Part shown: positions 6,419-16,001 of the stretch, piece after piece
Layout: the number at the start of each line of letters is the position of its first letter
How positions within the stretch are numbered: position 1 is the first letter of the stretch
Assembly (NCBI GenBank): GCA_023422005.1
Contig: JAEZSC010000046.1
Location: 1-39,198, forward strand
DNA: 39,198 nucleotides
Direction of reading: 5' to 3'
From: Bacillota bacterium
Lineage (GTDB): Bacteria; Bacillota; Clostridia; Christensenellales; UMGS416
Made by a program: the position numbers and the translations under genes
The notes under the pieces: model-generated
What the model was told of the DNA's origin: nothing
Seen by the model: the letters and a program-made list of their open reading frames with translations, nothing else
Databases searched by the model: none

Positions 6419-7636
6419 ATGATTGCAAAGCGATGGATAGCATGTGCGTTGATGATGGTGCTGGGCCTAACAGCCTGCGCGCCGCAGCAGCCCGTCAAAC
6501 CCGGTGTAACGCACCCAAGCCTTACGAACCTGACCGGTCAATGGGTGCAGTTCGTGCCTGTGAACACATTGCCCGAGCGCTTGACGCTGGATGCGGGTGG
6601 CCATGCCCAGACCGGCAAGGATTCCGGCACGTGGCGGCTGGTCAACGAGAAGCTGATGGTGCGCTTGGGCGGCCGGGAGACCGCCTATGACTTCACCGTG
6701 AGCTCCTACATGCTCACGCTGGTAAACAACAGCACCGGTGACAGCAGCTTTTATATCGATCCCAATCTCTTCGCCCAACAGGGTGACGACAACGCCAAAT
6801 TCGCCGGCCAGTGGGCCGCCTTCTCCACCTACGGCATGCTGAACTTCGACGGCCAAGGCACGCTGCAGGACATTTATTACGACCAATCCGCCGGCAAGAG
6901 CACACGCACGCTGAAGTACACGGCCCGCGACGGCATCCTGCAGGCTGTGGATGACGCGGGCAACGTCATCTACAACCTCTACTCCTTCGCGGACGGCACG
7001 ATGCGCCTGGGCGAGACCAGCGAGTATGACAGCGACCAAAAGCAATGGACGGTCTACTGGAAAAAGTCTGAGCCCTCGGAGCTGCTGGCCAAGTGGACAC
7101 GGCTCATCGACCAGACCGGCACCGACGGCATGGCTCTGCCGCAGGTTGTGGAGTTGAAGAGCGACGGCAAGGCAACGGTGACGCGCGCCGGCGGCAGCCC
7201 TGTGGACGCTGCCTGGGAGTATTACGAGGGTGGCTTCCTGCTGCTGCGGCTGAGCGATATGGACATCCAATACGCCTACGCTTCGCCCGACGGCCCAGTT
7301 CTGATGTTGGACAACGGCGACGAAGCACGTTCGTGGTACACAACCGACAGCTTCCGCAACGCTCTCAAAGCGCCCAAAGAGCTGGCAGGGAAGTGGACCA
7401 GCGAAGAACCGGCGCTCACGCTGGAAGCCGAAGAAGACGGCACGATGACCTTTACACTGGGCGACAAAAGCTACCCCGCCAGCGCCACCGCTGCCGGCGG
7501 CATATTGGTGCTGCGCCACAACAATCAGACATACTACATCGCCTATCAGGCGGATGATTTCACGCTCTCCCTGGCCTACAAGTCTGCGCCGTTCCTGCCT
7601 GCGGATGTACAGTTGATGACACTGGATAAAGAGTAA
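6419..7636 (+). CDS. Lipoprotein with four tandem lipocalin-like units
   Basis: A 405-residue secreted lipoprotein of unknown function. The signal peptide MIAKRWIACALMMVLGLTAC ends in a lipobox with the lipidated Cys20. The mature part contains four related units, each opening with a hydrophobic-x-x-x-Trp pattern: LTGQW (W42), FAGQW (W132), LLAKW (W226) and LAGKW (W326), 90, 94 and 100 residues apart. Each is followed by beta-rich sequence with G-x-G/DG turns (DGQGTL, SDGKAT, EDGTMTF). This resembles the small lipocalin-like/DUF-type beta-barrel domains of secreted clostridial proteins; the relation is by pattern, not by search. ATG 6407, which overlaps the upstream stop, is an alternative start four codons earlier; 6419 was preferred because AGAGGG lies just before it. 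Convergent with the phosphorylase gene 14 bp away. Confidence 0.8.
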   Translation: MIAKRWIACALMMVLGLTACAPQQPVKPGVTHPSLTNLTGQWVQFVPVNTLPERLTLDAGGHAQTGKDSGTWRLVNEKLMVRLGGRETAYDFTVSSYMLTLVNNSTGDSSFYIDPNLFAQQGDDNAKFAGQWAAFSTYGMLNFDGQGTLQDIYYDQSAGKSTRTLKYTARDGILQAVDDAGNVIYNLYSFADGTMRLGETSEYDSDQKQWTVYWKKSEPSELLAKWTRLIDQTGTDGMALPQVVELKSDGKATVTRAGGSPVDAAWEYYEGGFLLLRLSDMDIQYAYASPDGPVLMLDNGDEARSWYTTDSFRNALKAPKELAGKWTSEEPALTLEAEEDGTMTFTLGDKSYPASATAAGGILVLRHNNQTYYIAYQADDFTLSLAYKSAPFLPADVQLMTLDKE

Positions 7637-7650
7637 CAGTCACTCTTTGC

Positions 7651-8466
7651 CTAAGCGTTCTTCAAAGAGTTTAGTATAATTTGGGGGAAAATTGCTCTTC
7701 TTATAAACTTACGATACTCCATTTCTTTATCCGTTCTTCCACTTATTAATGATTTCTTTGTAACGGAATTATCGGATACGCTGAGTATTGCTGCAAGAGA
7801 TATTCCAGCTACCTGCGCTGCCTTGAATGCAGCCGCGGTTTCCATCTCGATTACATTACAACCCAAGCTTTTTATTTCATCAATGTGAGCAAACTGAGCA
7901 AAAATAGTATCAATGCTGAAATTTTGTCCAACATGATATTTCGTTTCGGTGTTTATGCAAACCTGCTTTGTACTCTCCAGAATTTTCAAATACAACTCAT
8001 TATTGGGGTAGGCCTTTTCTCCAAAAATATCTTGCGATTTTAACGTGGAGTTTGAAATATATCGGCTTGCGCCATCTCCGCAAATACTCCACTCAGGAAT
8101 AACGATATCTCCAATTCCTATGTTTTCATCAAGTGAACCCACAGAGCCAACAAATATTGCTTGCTTGCATTTTGTTACTCCCAACGAAAGAATAACGTCC
8201 ATTAAAACAGGAGCACCTATTCCAGTCTTGATATAAGTGATACTCAACCCATTATTCGATATATCCCACACTTTAACCGCAGAAAAATCAGACGCGCTAA
8301 GATAATCTGCTTCTCCTAAATCTGGTAAAGTCGTAGGCTCCCACCAAGGAGCTATTATGACATTTGTGTTTATTCTTTCTGGTGAAACACCTAACCCGTG
8401 TAAACAAATGTCACTTTCATTTGATCCGAAACGCTTTATGCCATCAAGCAATTGATTATAGGTCAT
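7651..8466 (-). CDS. Nucleoside phosphorylase (PNP/UDP family)
   Basis: Cleaves a nucleoside with phosphate into a base and ribose-1-phosphate; the choice of purine, uridine or other substrate is not clear. The 271-residue protein has the family phosphate-binding region GSVGSLDENIGIGDIVIP (107-124), the ribose-binding EMETAA motif (E207, E209) and the later SVSDN segment with D232, in the position of the aspartate that protonates purines in hexameric PNPs. It is slightly longer than the 235-250 residues of most members because of an N-terminal part of about 30 residues. The gene is much richer in A+T than everything to its left, with A/T-ending codons, suggesting recent transfer. RBS GAAGGTGA lies 5 bases before ATG 8466. 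It is last on the minus strand behind the response regulator gene, separated by 265 bp, so it is probably its own unit. Confidence 0.85.
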   Translation of the reverse strand: MTYNQLLDGIKRFGSNESDICLHGLGVSPERINTNVIIAPWWEPTTLPDLGEADYLSASDFSAVKVWDISNNGLSITYIKTGIGAPVLMDVILSLGVTKCKQAIFVGSVGSLDENIGIGDIVIPEWSICGDGASRYISNSTLKSQDIFGEKAYPNNELYLKILESTKQVCINTETKYHVGQNFSIDTIFAQFAHIDEIKSLGCNVIEMETAAAFKAAQVAGISLAAILSVSDNSVTKKSLISGRTDKEMEYRKFIRRAIFPQIILNSLKNA

Positions 8467-8570
8467 TTATTCACCTTCTCATCAGAATCCAAAGGTTCAA
8501 AACTACTAGGCGTTTTTTTTTATGTATCAGATGGGCGAAGAACTTATAGCTATTATGTAATGCGAATTGA

Positions 8571-8576
8571 ATTATA
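8571..8576 (-). promoter_or_regulatory. Candidate -10 element for the nucleoside phosphorylase gene
   Basis: On the minus strand a perfect TATAAT lies 105 bases upstream of the phosphorylase start; no good -35 is seen. The rest of 8467-8731 has a run of nine T residues on the plus strand near 8512-8520 and an imperfect inverted repeat near 8700-8718 that may end the regulator transcript; no gene is supported there. Confidence 0.35.
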
Positions 8577-8731
8577 ACATAAAAGGTGATGCAAAACAGG
8601 GGCTTGACCCACAGGCGCAAAGAAAAGCCAAGATCAGAGCAATCGCCGGCGATGTTCATCTCCGGTGAGCAAAGCTCTCATTCATGCGTCCGCGAAAGGT
8701 GCGGGACGTCACGTCCGCTTTGAAATGTTCC

Positions 8732-10285
8732 TTATCGGTATTCCGATGGAGAAACACCTGTAAGCTTCTTAAAAACCCTATAGAAATAATTCGTGTTTTG
8801 ATACCCTACACACTCCGAAATCGCCGAAGCCTTCAGGGTTGTCGTTAGGAGCATGTTCTTTGCTTTTTCGACCCTTATTTTATTGATATAATTCGTTAGC
8901 ATTTCTCCTGTTTCGTTTTTGAACAGTTGTCCAAGATACGCAGCGTTGATCTTGAATTTCTTGGATAACTGTGTGATTGACAGATCTTTATTATAATTCT
9001 CGTCGATATAAGAAAGAACCATGCTTACATATGGTGAGTAATAATCCTTCTTTTTTATGACCCCCTCAGCCTTCATCATGGTGTTCTTCAGAAATTCCTC
9101 AAGCTCTTCAATCGTATGTGCGCTATATAGGCTCCTGAAATCAATATCAGTGTAGTCAAACAGGTTGCCTTTCGGGAAATCCTTGACGATCATAACCAGG
9201 TGGAACATTAACTCTATGGCAATGATTTGAACAAAAGCTGGCGTAACCCCGCTATTGGATTTCAGACGTGTGAATATCTCATGTATAAACCTGCAGCAGC
9301 CATCTATATCTCCCGCAGACAGCATTTTGTCATACAACTTGAAATCAATTATGAATTCCTTTTGCCTTTCGGATGTGGCCCTTTCCGTTTCTTCATAATC
9401 CACAACGCTGTTGTTAGTGATGATAAGAGAGTATCCTTGAAGCTCATTGGCGGATTTATAACTTTTGTGCACGTTGAGATATCCGGCTTCCTTGCTGCCG
9501 ACGGTGATGAATACATCGCAAAGCAACCGCCGGTTGATTTCGTCTATGCATTCATTCATTTTTTCTTTAATCTTTTCCCTGTCGACTTCGCCGTTGCTGC
9601 CGAAAAGGAGAATGATATCGCCGTCCAGATTTTGAAACAGGGCTTGCCACTCTTCCGTCTTGCAGATTTTGCCGCACAGCTTTAGGGCGGCAGAATAATC
9701 CACGCCTCCAATGTCTTCCTTTCTCTGGTCTTTTTTTCCCACAAGCCGTATGATGGAGACAACATAATAATCGCTGTTTAGCTCAATGCCAGCCAGCGAT
9801 GCTTTCTCCATCAACTCGTCCCCGCTGAGGCTGCCGCACACCCATCGATTGAGCATGTTATCTCGATAAATATCCAAGCCTCGCTGATTTCTTTGATTCG
9901 TTCTGCGCTCTGCCTTGATTTTCTCAATAACGTCCAGAAGCGTTGTGGAAAGCTCGTCACGGTTAACAGGCTTCAAGAGGTAGTTCTCTATACCGAGTTT
10001 CAATGCTTGCTTCATATATTCGAAGTCGTCATAACCGCTCAGAATGATGAACCGTATATTCTTTCCGCTGTTCTTTACCCTCCGGATCAACTCTAGCCCA
10101 TCCATGGCAGGCATGCGAATATCCGTAAGAAGGATGTCCACATCATTTTTTTCTATATATTGAAGCGCTTCCGAACCGCTTTTAACACACTCCACGACTT
10201 CGATCCCATGTTCTTCCCAATCGATAAATTTCCTAAGGCCATTCAATATAATGGATTCATCATCGGCTATCAGGATTCTGTACAT
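8732..10285 (-). CDS. YesN-type response regulator with AraC output domain
   Basis: Cytoplasmic transcription regulator of a two-component system. The 517-residue protein has an N-terminal receiver domain (1-120) with acidic D8/D9, phospho-acceptor D55 in ILLTDIRMP and K105 in LLKPVN; a long middle part (about 130-410) typical of YesN-like proteins; and a C-terminal AraC/XylS double helix-turn-helix (about 415-517) ending with the conserved Y-F-x-R-x-F-K-K-x-T-G-x-S-P pattern. It lies directly downstream of the sensor kinase with a 16-base overlap, so the two are translationally coupled. YesMN pairs in Bacillota usually switch on an adjacent LplB/LplC/solute-binding ABC system, which is exactly what lies divergently at 12253-15976. 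Confidence 0.93.
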   Translation of the reverse strand: MYRILIADDESIILNGLRKFIDWEEHGIEVVECVKSGSEALQYIEKNDVDILLTDIRMPAMDGLELIRRVKNSGKNIRFIILSGYDDFEYMKQALKLGIENYLLKPVNRDELSTTLLDVIEKIKAERRTNQRNQRGLDIYRDNMLNRWVCGSLSGDELMEKASLAGIELNSDYYVVSIIRLVGKKDQRKEDIGGVDYSAALKLCGKICKTEEWQALFQNLDGDIILLFGSNGEVDREKIKEKMNECIDEINRRLLCDVFITVGSKEAGYLNVHKSYKSANELQGYSLIITNNSVVDYEETERATSERQKEFIIDFKLYDKMLSAGDIDGCCRFIHEIFTRLKSNSGVTPAFVQIIAIELMFHLVMIVKDFPKGNLFDYTDIDFRSLYSAHTIEELEEFLKNTMMKAEGVIKKKDYYSPYVSMVLSYIDENYNKDLSITQLSKKFKINAAYLGQLFKNETGEMLTNYINKIRVEKAKNMLLTTTLKASAISECVGYQNTNYFYRVFKKLTGVSPSEYR

Positions 10286-12090
10286 TTTCTAAGTTCCTCC
10301 ACGCTCATTCTTTTCATTCTTATGATGATCCTGCACCCCTTTTTGATGCTGTCATCGATTACAATACCGTAATCCTCCCCATATATGAGCCGGATTCTTT
10401 CGTTGATGTTTGTCAGCCCGATGTTGTCGGAACCGGACTTATATAAACCTTCCTTTATTTCCTGGATTCGTTTTGGTTTCAGGCCTTTTCCGTTATCTTC
10501 TATTGTAAAAAGCAGATCCCCGTTTACAGATTCGCCAGTTATTGAGATCCGATTGTTGTCGCGGTCCGGATCAAAGCCATGTACAATATAGTTCTCAATA
10601 ATAGGCTGCAGTATATGCTTCATGATGCCGCAAGTGAGTACCTCTTCCGATACTGTCACAGATGATGCCATTTTATCTCCATACCTAATCTTAAAAAGAT
10701 CAAGGTACATACTGCAGTAATCGATCTCTTCACGTACCGTAATAATCTTGTCGTCACGGATAGTTCTACGGAATAAAGCAGCAAGCAATTGTATCATGTC
10801 GCCCGCATCTTCATCGCCTTTGGAAATCGCCCTCATTCGGATAACTTCAAGCGTATTGTATATAAAATGCGGGTTGATCTGTGACTGTAACGCATCTAGC
10901 TGTGCTGTCTTCTGGCGGATCTCCGCAAGATAGACTTTGTTGATGTAGCTTTGCAAGTCATCGCACATTCTGTTGAAGCTGGACGCTATTTCGCCAATCT
11001 CGTCTTCCCTGGGTTTGATGGATATCCGGGTAGACAGGTCCCCCTTACGCAGCTTTTTCATCGCATCCGTAATTGCCTTGACCCTGCGGGATGTGACGTT
11101 TGTTGTCAGATATGAAAGCAAAATAGAAGCAAAAATACAGGCAAACGACACCAAATATACGGTTTTGCGAATGGTGTTGCTTACAGTGTAGATTTCCGTC
11201 TTCGGTATGATGCCGGCTACTATGAGCTTGCCTTGCGCGGGACGCATGATATTCACGGCAGAATCGCTCTCCAGCGCTAAATCTGGCTTGCCGGACATGA
11301 GTTTATCGAAGTATGGGTATTTCTGTCCGTAATACCTGTTCGAAGAGTCGAAAAGAACGTCGCCGCTCTCGGAAAGCACGAGTATATACCCCTTCAGGTT
11401 TTTGCTGTATTCCCTGTAATTATTCCGGATGCCTTGGGTGTCATATTCAATATAAATTTGCCCGATTCGCTGCGACAAGTCGATGCTGTATATTTCTTCC
11501 GCCATGGTATATACCTGAACCGGCAAGTTGCGGGAGTAGTTTCGATATTCGGGGGAGTGTGCCGGTATCATGATAAATCCGCGGTTGGATTCCAAATCGC
11601 CCGAAAAAAACTCTTTCGGGGGCAAATACGGTTCGCGAATGACAGGGTTTCTATTCTCCATGATAAACCAATCGTCGCTGCCGTCGCTGTCATAACGCCT
11701 AATAACGATATCATAGATATCCGCGTCTTGTCGGATGCCAGTCGCAAGCTTTTCAGCCAACTCGGCCTTTGCTTTCAACTCGTGTTCACGGGTCAGTTCC
11801 CGCGCTGGACCAAAAAAAGACAATGCCCGAATATTGCTGGATTGACTGGCTGAATACATGTCCTGATAAATCACCAAAGCATTCTTGAATTTTATATCCA
11901 AGTATTGGCTGATTTTCGTAATGATTTGAGAGTTGAGCCTGAGCTCACGCTCCTCGAGCGTCTGAGAAAAGCTGAAGAGAATGATGGATGTCAGAAGGAT
12001 TATGGAACAGACAGTAATAGCCGAATATATTAAAATGATCTTATTGAAAAAACTGCTATGAATATATTTCTTTAAAACATTTCCAAACAT
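10270..12090 (-). CDS. YesM-type sensor histidine kinase
   Basis: Membrane sensor of the pair with the YesN-type regulator. The 606-residue protein has a first membrane helix (about 18-42), a large extracellular sensing region (about 43-308, dCache-like by size), a second helix (about 311-331), a HAMP linker (332-383, with DEIGEIASSFNRM), a HisKA-type (His_kinase) box QINPHFIYNTLE with the phospho-acceptor H408, and an ATPase domain with N-box QPIIENYIVHG (N500) and G-boxes EDNGKGL and GLTNINERI. The ribosome binding site AAGGTGAGG precedes ATG 12090. It is divergent from the permease operon with 162 bp between start codons. The ligand is probably the oligosaccharide imported by that operon; this is inferred from position. 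Confidence 0.93.
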   Translation of the reverse strand: MFGNVLKKYIHSSFFNKIILIYSAITVCSIILLTSIILFSFSQTLEERELRLNSQIITKISQYLDIKFKNALVIYQDMYSASQSSNIRALSFFGPARELTREHELKAKAELAEKLATGIRQDADIYDIVIRRYDSDGSDDWFIMENRNPVIREPYLPPKEFFSGDLESNRGFIMIPAHSPEYRNYSRNLPVQVYTMAEEIYSIDLSQRIGQIYIEYDTQGIRNNYREYSKNLKGYILVLSESGDVLFDSSNRYYGQKYPYFDKLMSGKPDLALESDSAVNIMRPAQGKLIVAGIIPKTEIYTVSNTIRKTVYLVSFACIFASILLSYLTTNVTSRRVKAITDAMKKLRKGDLSTRISIKPREDEIGEIASSFNRMCDDLQSYINKVYLAEIRQKTAQLDALQSQINPHFIYNTLEVIRMRAISKGDEDAGDMIQLLAALFRRTIRDDKIITVREEIDYCSMYLDLFKIRYGDKMASSVTVSEEVLTCGIMKHILQPIIENYIVHGFDPDRDNNRISITGESVNGDLLFTIEDNGKGLKPKRIQEIKEGLYKSGSDNIGLTNINERIRLIYGEDYGIVIDDSIKKGCRIIIRMKRMSVEELRKCTES

Positions 12091-12199
12091 AGAACCTCAC
12101 CTTTATAAATTTGTAATATATGATATATGCTCAGACGACAAATAGCAACCACATGAAGAAATTGTATGAATTTGTGAATTATTTATAAAATATGTGAAC

Positions 12200-12228
12200 T
12201 TGATTTGGATAAACTCGTATTTTATAAT
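12200..12228 (+). promoter_or_regulatory. Promoter of the carbohydrate ABC transporter operon
   Basis: TTGATT (12200-12205), a 17 bp spacer and TATAAT (12223-12228) lie 25 bases before the first permease gene. The intergenic region 12091-12252 is very AT-rich and should also hold the regulator binding site and the divergent kinase promoter; no clear operator repeat was recognised. Confidence 0.65.
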
Positions 12229-12252
12229 TATATCAACAATTAAAAAGGCACA

Positions 12253-13167
12253 ATGGTTATGAAGAAAAAGCGGATGAAGCCAAGCCAGATTCGTCTGCTT
12301 GCTATGACTTTACCGTTCGTCCTCTTCATCTTCCTCTTCTCCTATGTCCCGCTGTTTGGCTGGGTCACAGCGTTCTTTGATTACCACCCCGGTGTTCCTC
12401 TTTCAAAAGTTCCTTTTGTCGGGTTGAAGTACTTTAAAATGGCATTAAATTTCAAAGCGGGCAGTAATTTGGGTGTAGCGCTCAGAAATACGTTTGTATA
12501 CAGTTTCATAGGGCTTGCCACTTCACCGCTGCCCGTGATATACGCCATTTGCTTAAATGAAATGTCCAATAAATACTTTAAGAAGACAATACAAACGATT
12601 ACGACTTTGCCGAATTTTATCAGCTGGATACTTGTCTATGCCATTTCTTTCGCAACCTTCTCGATTGATGATGGTTTTGTTAATCAGTTGCTGACCAAAA
12701 TGGGCTTTCAACCGATCAGTCCCATGACAACGAACAGCGCTACATACCTTTTCCAGACATTATGGGGAACTTGGAAAGGTTTGGGATTTAATGCAATCAT
12801 CTATCTTGCTGCCATCGGCAGCATAGACGTGGAGCTCTTTGATGCGGCGGAAATTGACGGTGCTGGCAGGCTGCAAAAGATCCTACACGTCACTGTGCCC
12901 CAGATGGCGCCTACATATATTGTTTTGCTGTTGCTTTCGGTAAGCAACATACTCTCCGCCGGGTTCGATCAGCAGATCGCATTCTGGAACAATGCAGTCG
13001 CGAACAGGCTTGAGGTTTTTGATACCTACATCTATCACATGGGCATAGGCTCCAACATGTATTCTTACGGAACCGCAATGGGAATTTTTAAGACCATTGT
13101 CAGCGTAACCCTCCTGTTCGGCGTTAACTGGCTATCAAAGAAGTTCCGGGGGGACCCGATTATTTAG
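12253..13167 (+). CDS. LplB-type ABC transporter permease (CUT1 family)
   Basis: One of the two membrane subunits of a carbohydrate ABC importer. The 304-residue protein has six hydrophobic segments, the N-terminal LplB-type opening (P-F-V-L-F-I-F-L-F-S-Y-V-P-L-F-G-W), and the EAA cytoplasmic loop DAAEIDGAGRLQKILHVTVP (197-216) that contacts the ATPase. Proteins of this group import complex plant or host oligosaccharides. The ATPase subunit is not in the operon, as is usual for LplB/LplC systems, which share a general MsmK-type ATPase. The first ATG (12253) is used; the in-frame ATG two codons later (12259) is as likely. The gene is followed 42 bp later by the second permease. Confidence 0.93.
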   Translation: MVMKKKRMKPSQIRLLAMTLPFVLFIFLFSYVPLFGWVTAFFDYHPGVPLSKVPFVGLKYFKMALNFKAGSNLGVALRNTFVYSFIGLATSPLPVIYAICLNEMSNKYFKKTIQTITTLPNFISWILVYAISFATFSIDDGFVNQLLTKMGFQPISPMTTNSATYLFQTLWGTWKGLGFNAIIYLAAIGSIDVELFDAAEIDGAGRLQKILHVTVPQMAPTYIVLLLLSVSNILSAGFDQQIAFWNNAVANRLEVFDTYIYHMGIGSNMYSYGTAMGIFKTIVSVTLLFGVNWLSKKFRGDPII

Positions 13168-13209
13168 CGGCGCGCCGGTTCCCATTAATAAATACAGGTG
13201 AGGTATTCT

Positions 13210-14104
13210 ATGAAAACGTATGGAAAAAAACTTCGATTTGGCGATATCATGTTCAACTCTCTGAACTACCTGTTCTTCGGGATATTCGCTTTGCTTCTAT
13301 CCGTTCTACTATATCCTGATTTATTCGCTAAGTAGTACGCAGGCGGCATCATCGGGCGTTTACTTCTTCCCCAAGCAGATTACCTTATATAATTACGCCA
13401 ATCTGCTACGCAACCCCGGCATACTGAACGCGGCGTTTATATCTCTCTCCAGAACCGTTATCGGCACAGCAGGGTCTGTTTTCTGCACCACGATTTTCGC
13501 ATACTTCGTTACGAAAAAAGAGCTTCCGGCACGCAAGTTCATCTACAGGTTTGTAGTTATGACGATGTACATTAATGCTGGGCTCATTCCTTCCTACATC
13601 CTCATGAAATTTCTCGGAATGATCAACACCTTCTGGATCTATATCATCCCGGGACTTGTCGGAGCGTTCAACCTAATCCTGATTAAAACTTACATAGAGC
13701 AGTTGCCGGCTTCTTTGGAAGAATCCGCCATGATCGATGGGGCAGGGTATTTCAGAATCTTTATCAGAATGATCTTCCCATTGTCAATGCCCATCATTGC
13801 AACGGTTACCGTGTTCGTAGCTGTAGGACAATGGAACACCTTTACGGATAACCTGATATACGTTTCCAATGAGAAACTGAGAACGCTTCAGCTGATGCTG
13901 TATGTGGTGCTGAACCGCACAACAGAAGCCATGCAGAACGTGCGGACCGACCAGGTAAGCAGGAACATCTTCCTCGTCCAGCCCACTCCCACGACGATCC
14001 GCATGACAATAACGATGATTGCAACGCTGCCCATCATCTTCGTATACCCGTTCCTGCAGAAGTATTTCGTGAAGGGAATCATGCTCGGCGCAATCAAAGG
14101 CTGA
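13210..14104 (+). pseudogene. LplC-type ABC transporter permease, frameshifted
   Basis: The second permease subunit of the importer is broken by one frameshift. From ATG 13210 (RBS AGGTGAGG) the frame gives a correct start of 30 or so residues (MKTYGKKLRFGDIMFNSLNY, then LFFGIFALLL) but then runs to TAG at 13333. From about 13290 the correct sequence continues in the next frame (CFYPFYYILIYSLSSTQAAS...) to the stop at 14104, including the EAA loop EESAMIDGAGYFRIFIRMI at about 13718-13774 and the normal C-terminus ending GIMLGAIKG. The switch lies in 13285-13300 (GCTTTGCTTCTAT); the lost protein segment would be explained by loss of a 5 bp unit of a TTGCT-like tandem repeat, or by a single-base error. 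All other transport genes are intact, so a sequencing or assembly error or a very recent mutation is more likely than long decay. Confidence 0.88.
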
Positions 14105-14176
14105 CTTCGGTTTTTCTGCTCTCCAGCGCGCGGAGAGTATAGATAAACAAAAAATCGTAGTAAGGAGGATTATATC

Positions 14177-15976
14177 ATGGCGAAGAGATTGCTTGCAGTG
14201 ATCATGGTGGCTTCCATGCTGCTTGCTTTGACTGCTTGCCAAACCCCTTCCTCGACTCCGGCACCCGCCACTTCCGCTCCGTCAACCGAGACGTTGGCAC
14301 CAGAAGCGTCCAAGACGCCAGAGCCTGAACCCATCACGTTTAAGTTCTGGACGGCAGCCGGCGCCACCGGAACCTCAGGTATTCAGAATAACGTAATCAT
14401 GAATGAGCTGGCCAAAAGGACCGGCATAACCCTTGATGTCCAATATAACATACAGCCGGATCAGTACAGCGCCATGGTGGCCAGCGGCGACCTTCCCGAC
14501 TTGATGACGACCGAGATTACCGCACAGAACAACTCTGGGACAATTGGTGTAAAAACCTATGTGCAGGGCGATAACATGGTCGACATGGAGCCGTTGCTCG
14601 CCGAGCACGGCAAGGATATCCTTCTCGATTCGGACAAGGTCGAATTCGGCAAGGAGTTCCTGAGCAACGGCACCGGAAAACTGTATTTCATCCCGAGCTG
14701 GGGCTTAGGTCATTCGGCGCCTCTTCAGAAGACGTTCAACAACGGACTCGGGATTGGCATCTACCTCCGTTGGGACGTCTACAAGAAGATCGGCTATCCG
14801 GAGCTGACCGGCGGCCTGAACGATATCATCCCGATTCTCAAGAAAATGCAGGAGGCCGAACCCACGACGGCCGACGGTAAGAAGGTATACGGCTTGTCTC
14901 CGTGGTTAGCGGATTGGGGCTTCTGGAGCTTCACAGTGTATCCGCAGGGCCTCGACAACATCTTCGCCGAAGCGGGAGGTTTCGTAGACATCAATTGCAT
15001 GACCAACGAGGTCACCAGCCAGATCGGCAATACGAACAGCACACTCTGGCAAGGCGTCAAGTTCCTCTACCTGGCCAACCAGGCTGGCGTGCTCGACCCC
15101 GACTGCGTGATGCAGAAATATGACCAGGCTATGGACAAAATGAATTCCGGCCGTGTGTTGATGGGGCCGACGAACTGGTCGGTCACGGGCGCCAACGGCA
15201 CCTTCACGAAGAATGGTGAATTGGACAAGGGCTACATGCCCATTAAGCTTCCGAGCAATATCACCCAGGTTTGCAACCTTTACAGGAACTCTTACACGGA
15301 CCGCTGGGCGCAGGGCATCACGGTTAAGTGCAAGGCGCCGGAACGCGCAATGGACCTTCTGAACTTCCTGCATTCCGACGATGGAATGCGCCTGCTCAAC
15401 AACGGTATCGAAGGCAAGGACTGGAACGTCGGCAGCGATGGTCTGCCTCACCTGACCGCTGACACGCTCAAGATGATGAAAGGTACCGCAGATGAGCTGG
15501 TGGCATACGGTTTTGGCGGGTATTCGCACCTGTACGGCAGGAACCCCGCGGCGCTTGACCGCAAGTACAACACTTCTTTTATCTACCAGTTCAACGACGA
15601 TCCCTCTGTGCTGATGAACTCGGCTACCCCGTTTGAGAAGGATTTCAGCGATCATTACGACGTTGAGTATCCGGATCAGCTGTGGGAGAAGACGCTGCCG
15701 GACCAGACGAAAGTGTATGACGGGTCCTTTATGATGATGATCGACCCGATCACGGATGAGATCCAGCAGATCGACAACAGCCTTTCCAACTACCTTCTGC
15801 CTGCGATAACCCAGATCATCACGGCCAAGGACGAAAATGATTACAACACGCAGCAGGCCGCGATCATCGAGCAGTGCAAGAACATCGGGTATGAAAAGGC
15901 CTTTGAATGGCACAAATCGGCCAATGAGGCCGCTCTCGCCAAGATGGATGCCTTCTACGCCAAGGTCGGCAAGTAA
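14177..15976 (+). CDS. Extracellular solute-binding lipoprotein of the carbohydrate ABC importer
   Basis: Captures the oligosaccharide outside the cell and hands it to the permeases. The 599-residue protein has a lipoprotein signal (MAKRLLAVIMVASMLLALTAC, Cys21), a Thr/Pro/Ser-rich linker (22-50) and then the LplA/YtcQ-type family 1 binding fold (FKFWTAAGATGTSGIQNN at the first strand; NELAKRTGITLDVQY next). Its large size matches binding proteins paired with LplB/LplC permeases. AAGGAGG lies 8 bases before ATG 14177. It is third in the operon and is followed by a very strong stem-loop at 16002-16030. The substrate is unknown. Confidence 0.93.
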   Translation: MAKRLLAVIMVASMLLALTACQTPSSTPAPATSAPSTETLAPEASKTPEPEPITFKFWTAAGATGTSGIQNNVIMNELAKRTGITLDVQYNIQPDQYSAMVASGDLPDLMTTEITAQNNSGTIGVKTYVQGDNMVDMEPLLAEHGKDILLDSDKVEFGKEFLSNGTGKLYFIPSWGLGHSAPLQKTFNNGLGIGIYLRWDVYKKIGYPELTGGLNDIIPILKKMQEAEPTTADGKKVYGLSPWLADWGFWSFTVYPQGLDNIFAEAGGFVDINCMTNEVTSQIGNTNSTLWQGVKFLYLANQAGVLDPDCVMQKYDQAMDKMNSGRVLMGPTNWSVTGANGTFTKNGELDKGYMPIKLPSNITQVCNLYRNSYTDRWAQGITVKCKAPERAMDLLNFLHSDDGMRLLNNGIEGKDWNVGSDGLPHLTADTLKMMKGTADELVAYGFGGYSHLYGRNPAALDRKYNTSFIYQFNDDPSVLMNSATPFEKDFSDHYDVEYPDQLWEKTLPDQTKVYDGSFMMMIDPITDEIQQIDNSLSNYLLPAITQIITAKDENDYNTQQAAIIEQCKNIGYEKAFEWHKSANEAALAKMDAFYAKVGK

Positions 15977-16001
15977 ACACTCGACGCTTAAAGTGCGACA
16001 A

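Noticed and set aside
13559..14104. A complete short permease gene starting at ATG 13559
   Set aside because: The same frame continues upstream with clear permease sequence to about 13290 and there is no ribosome binding site at 13559, so it is part of the frameshifted gene.
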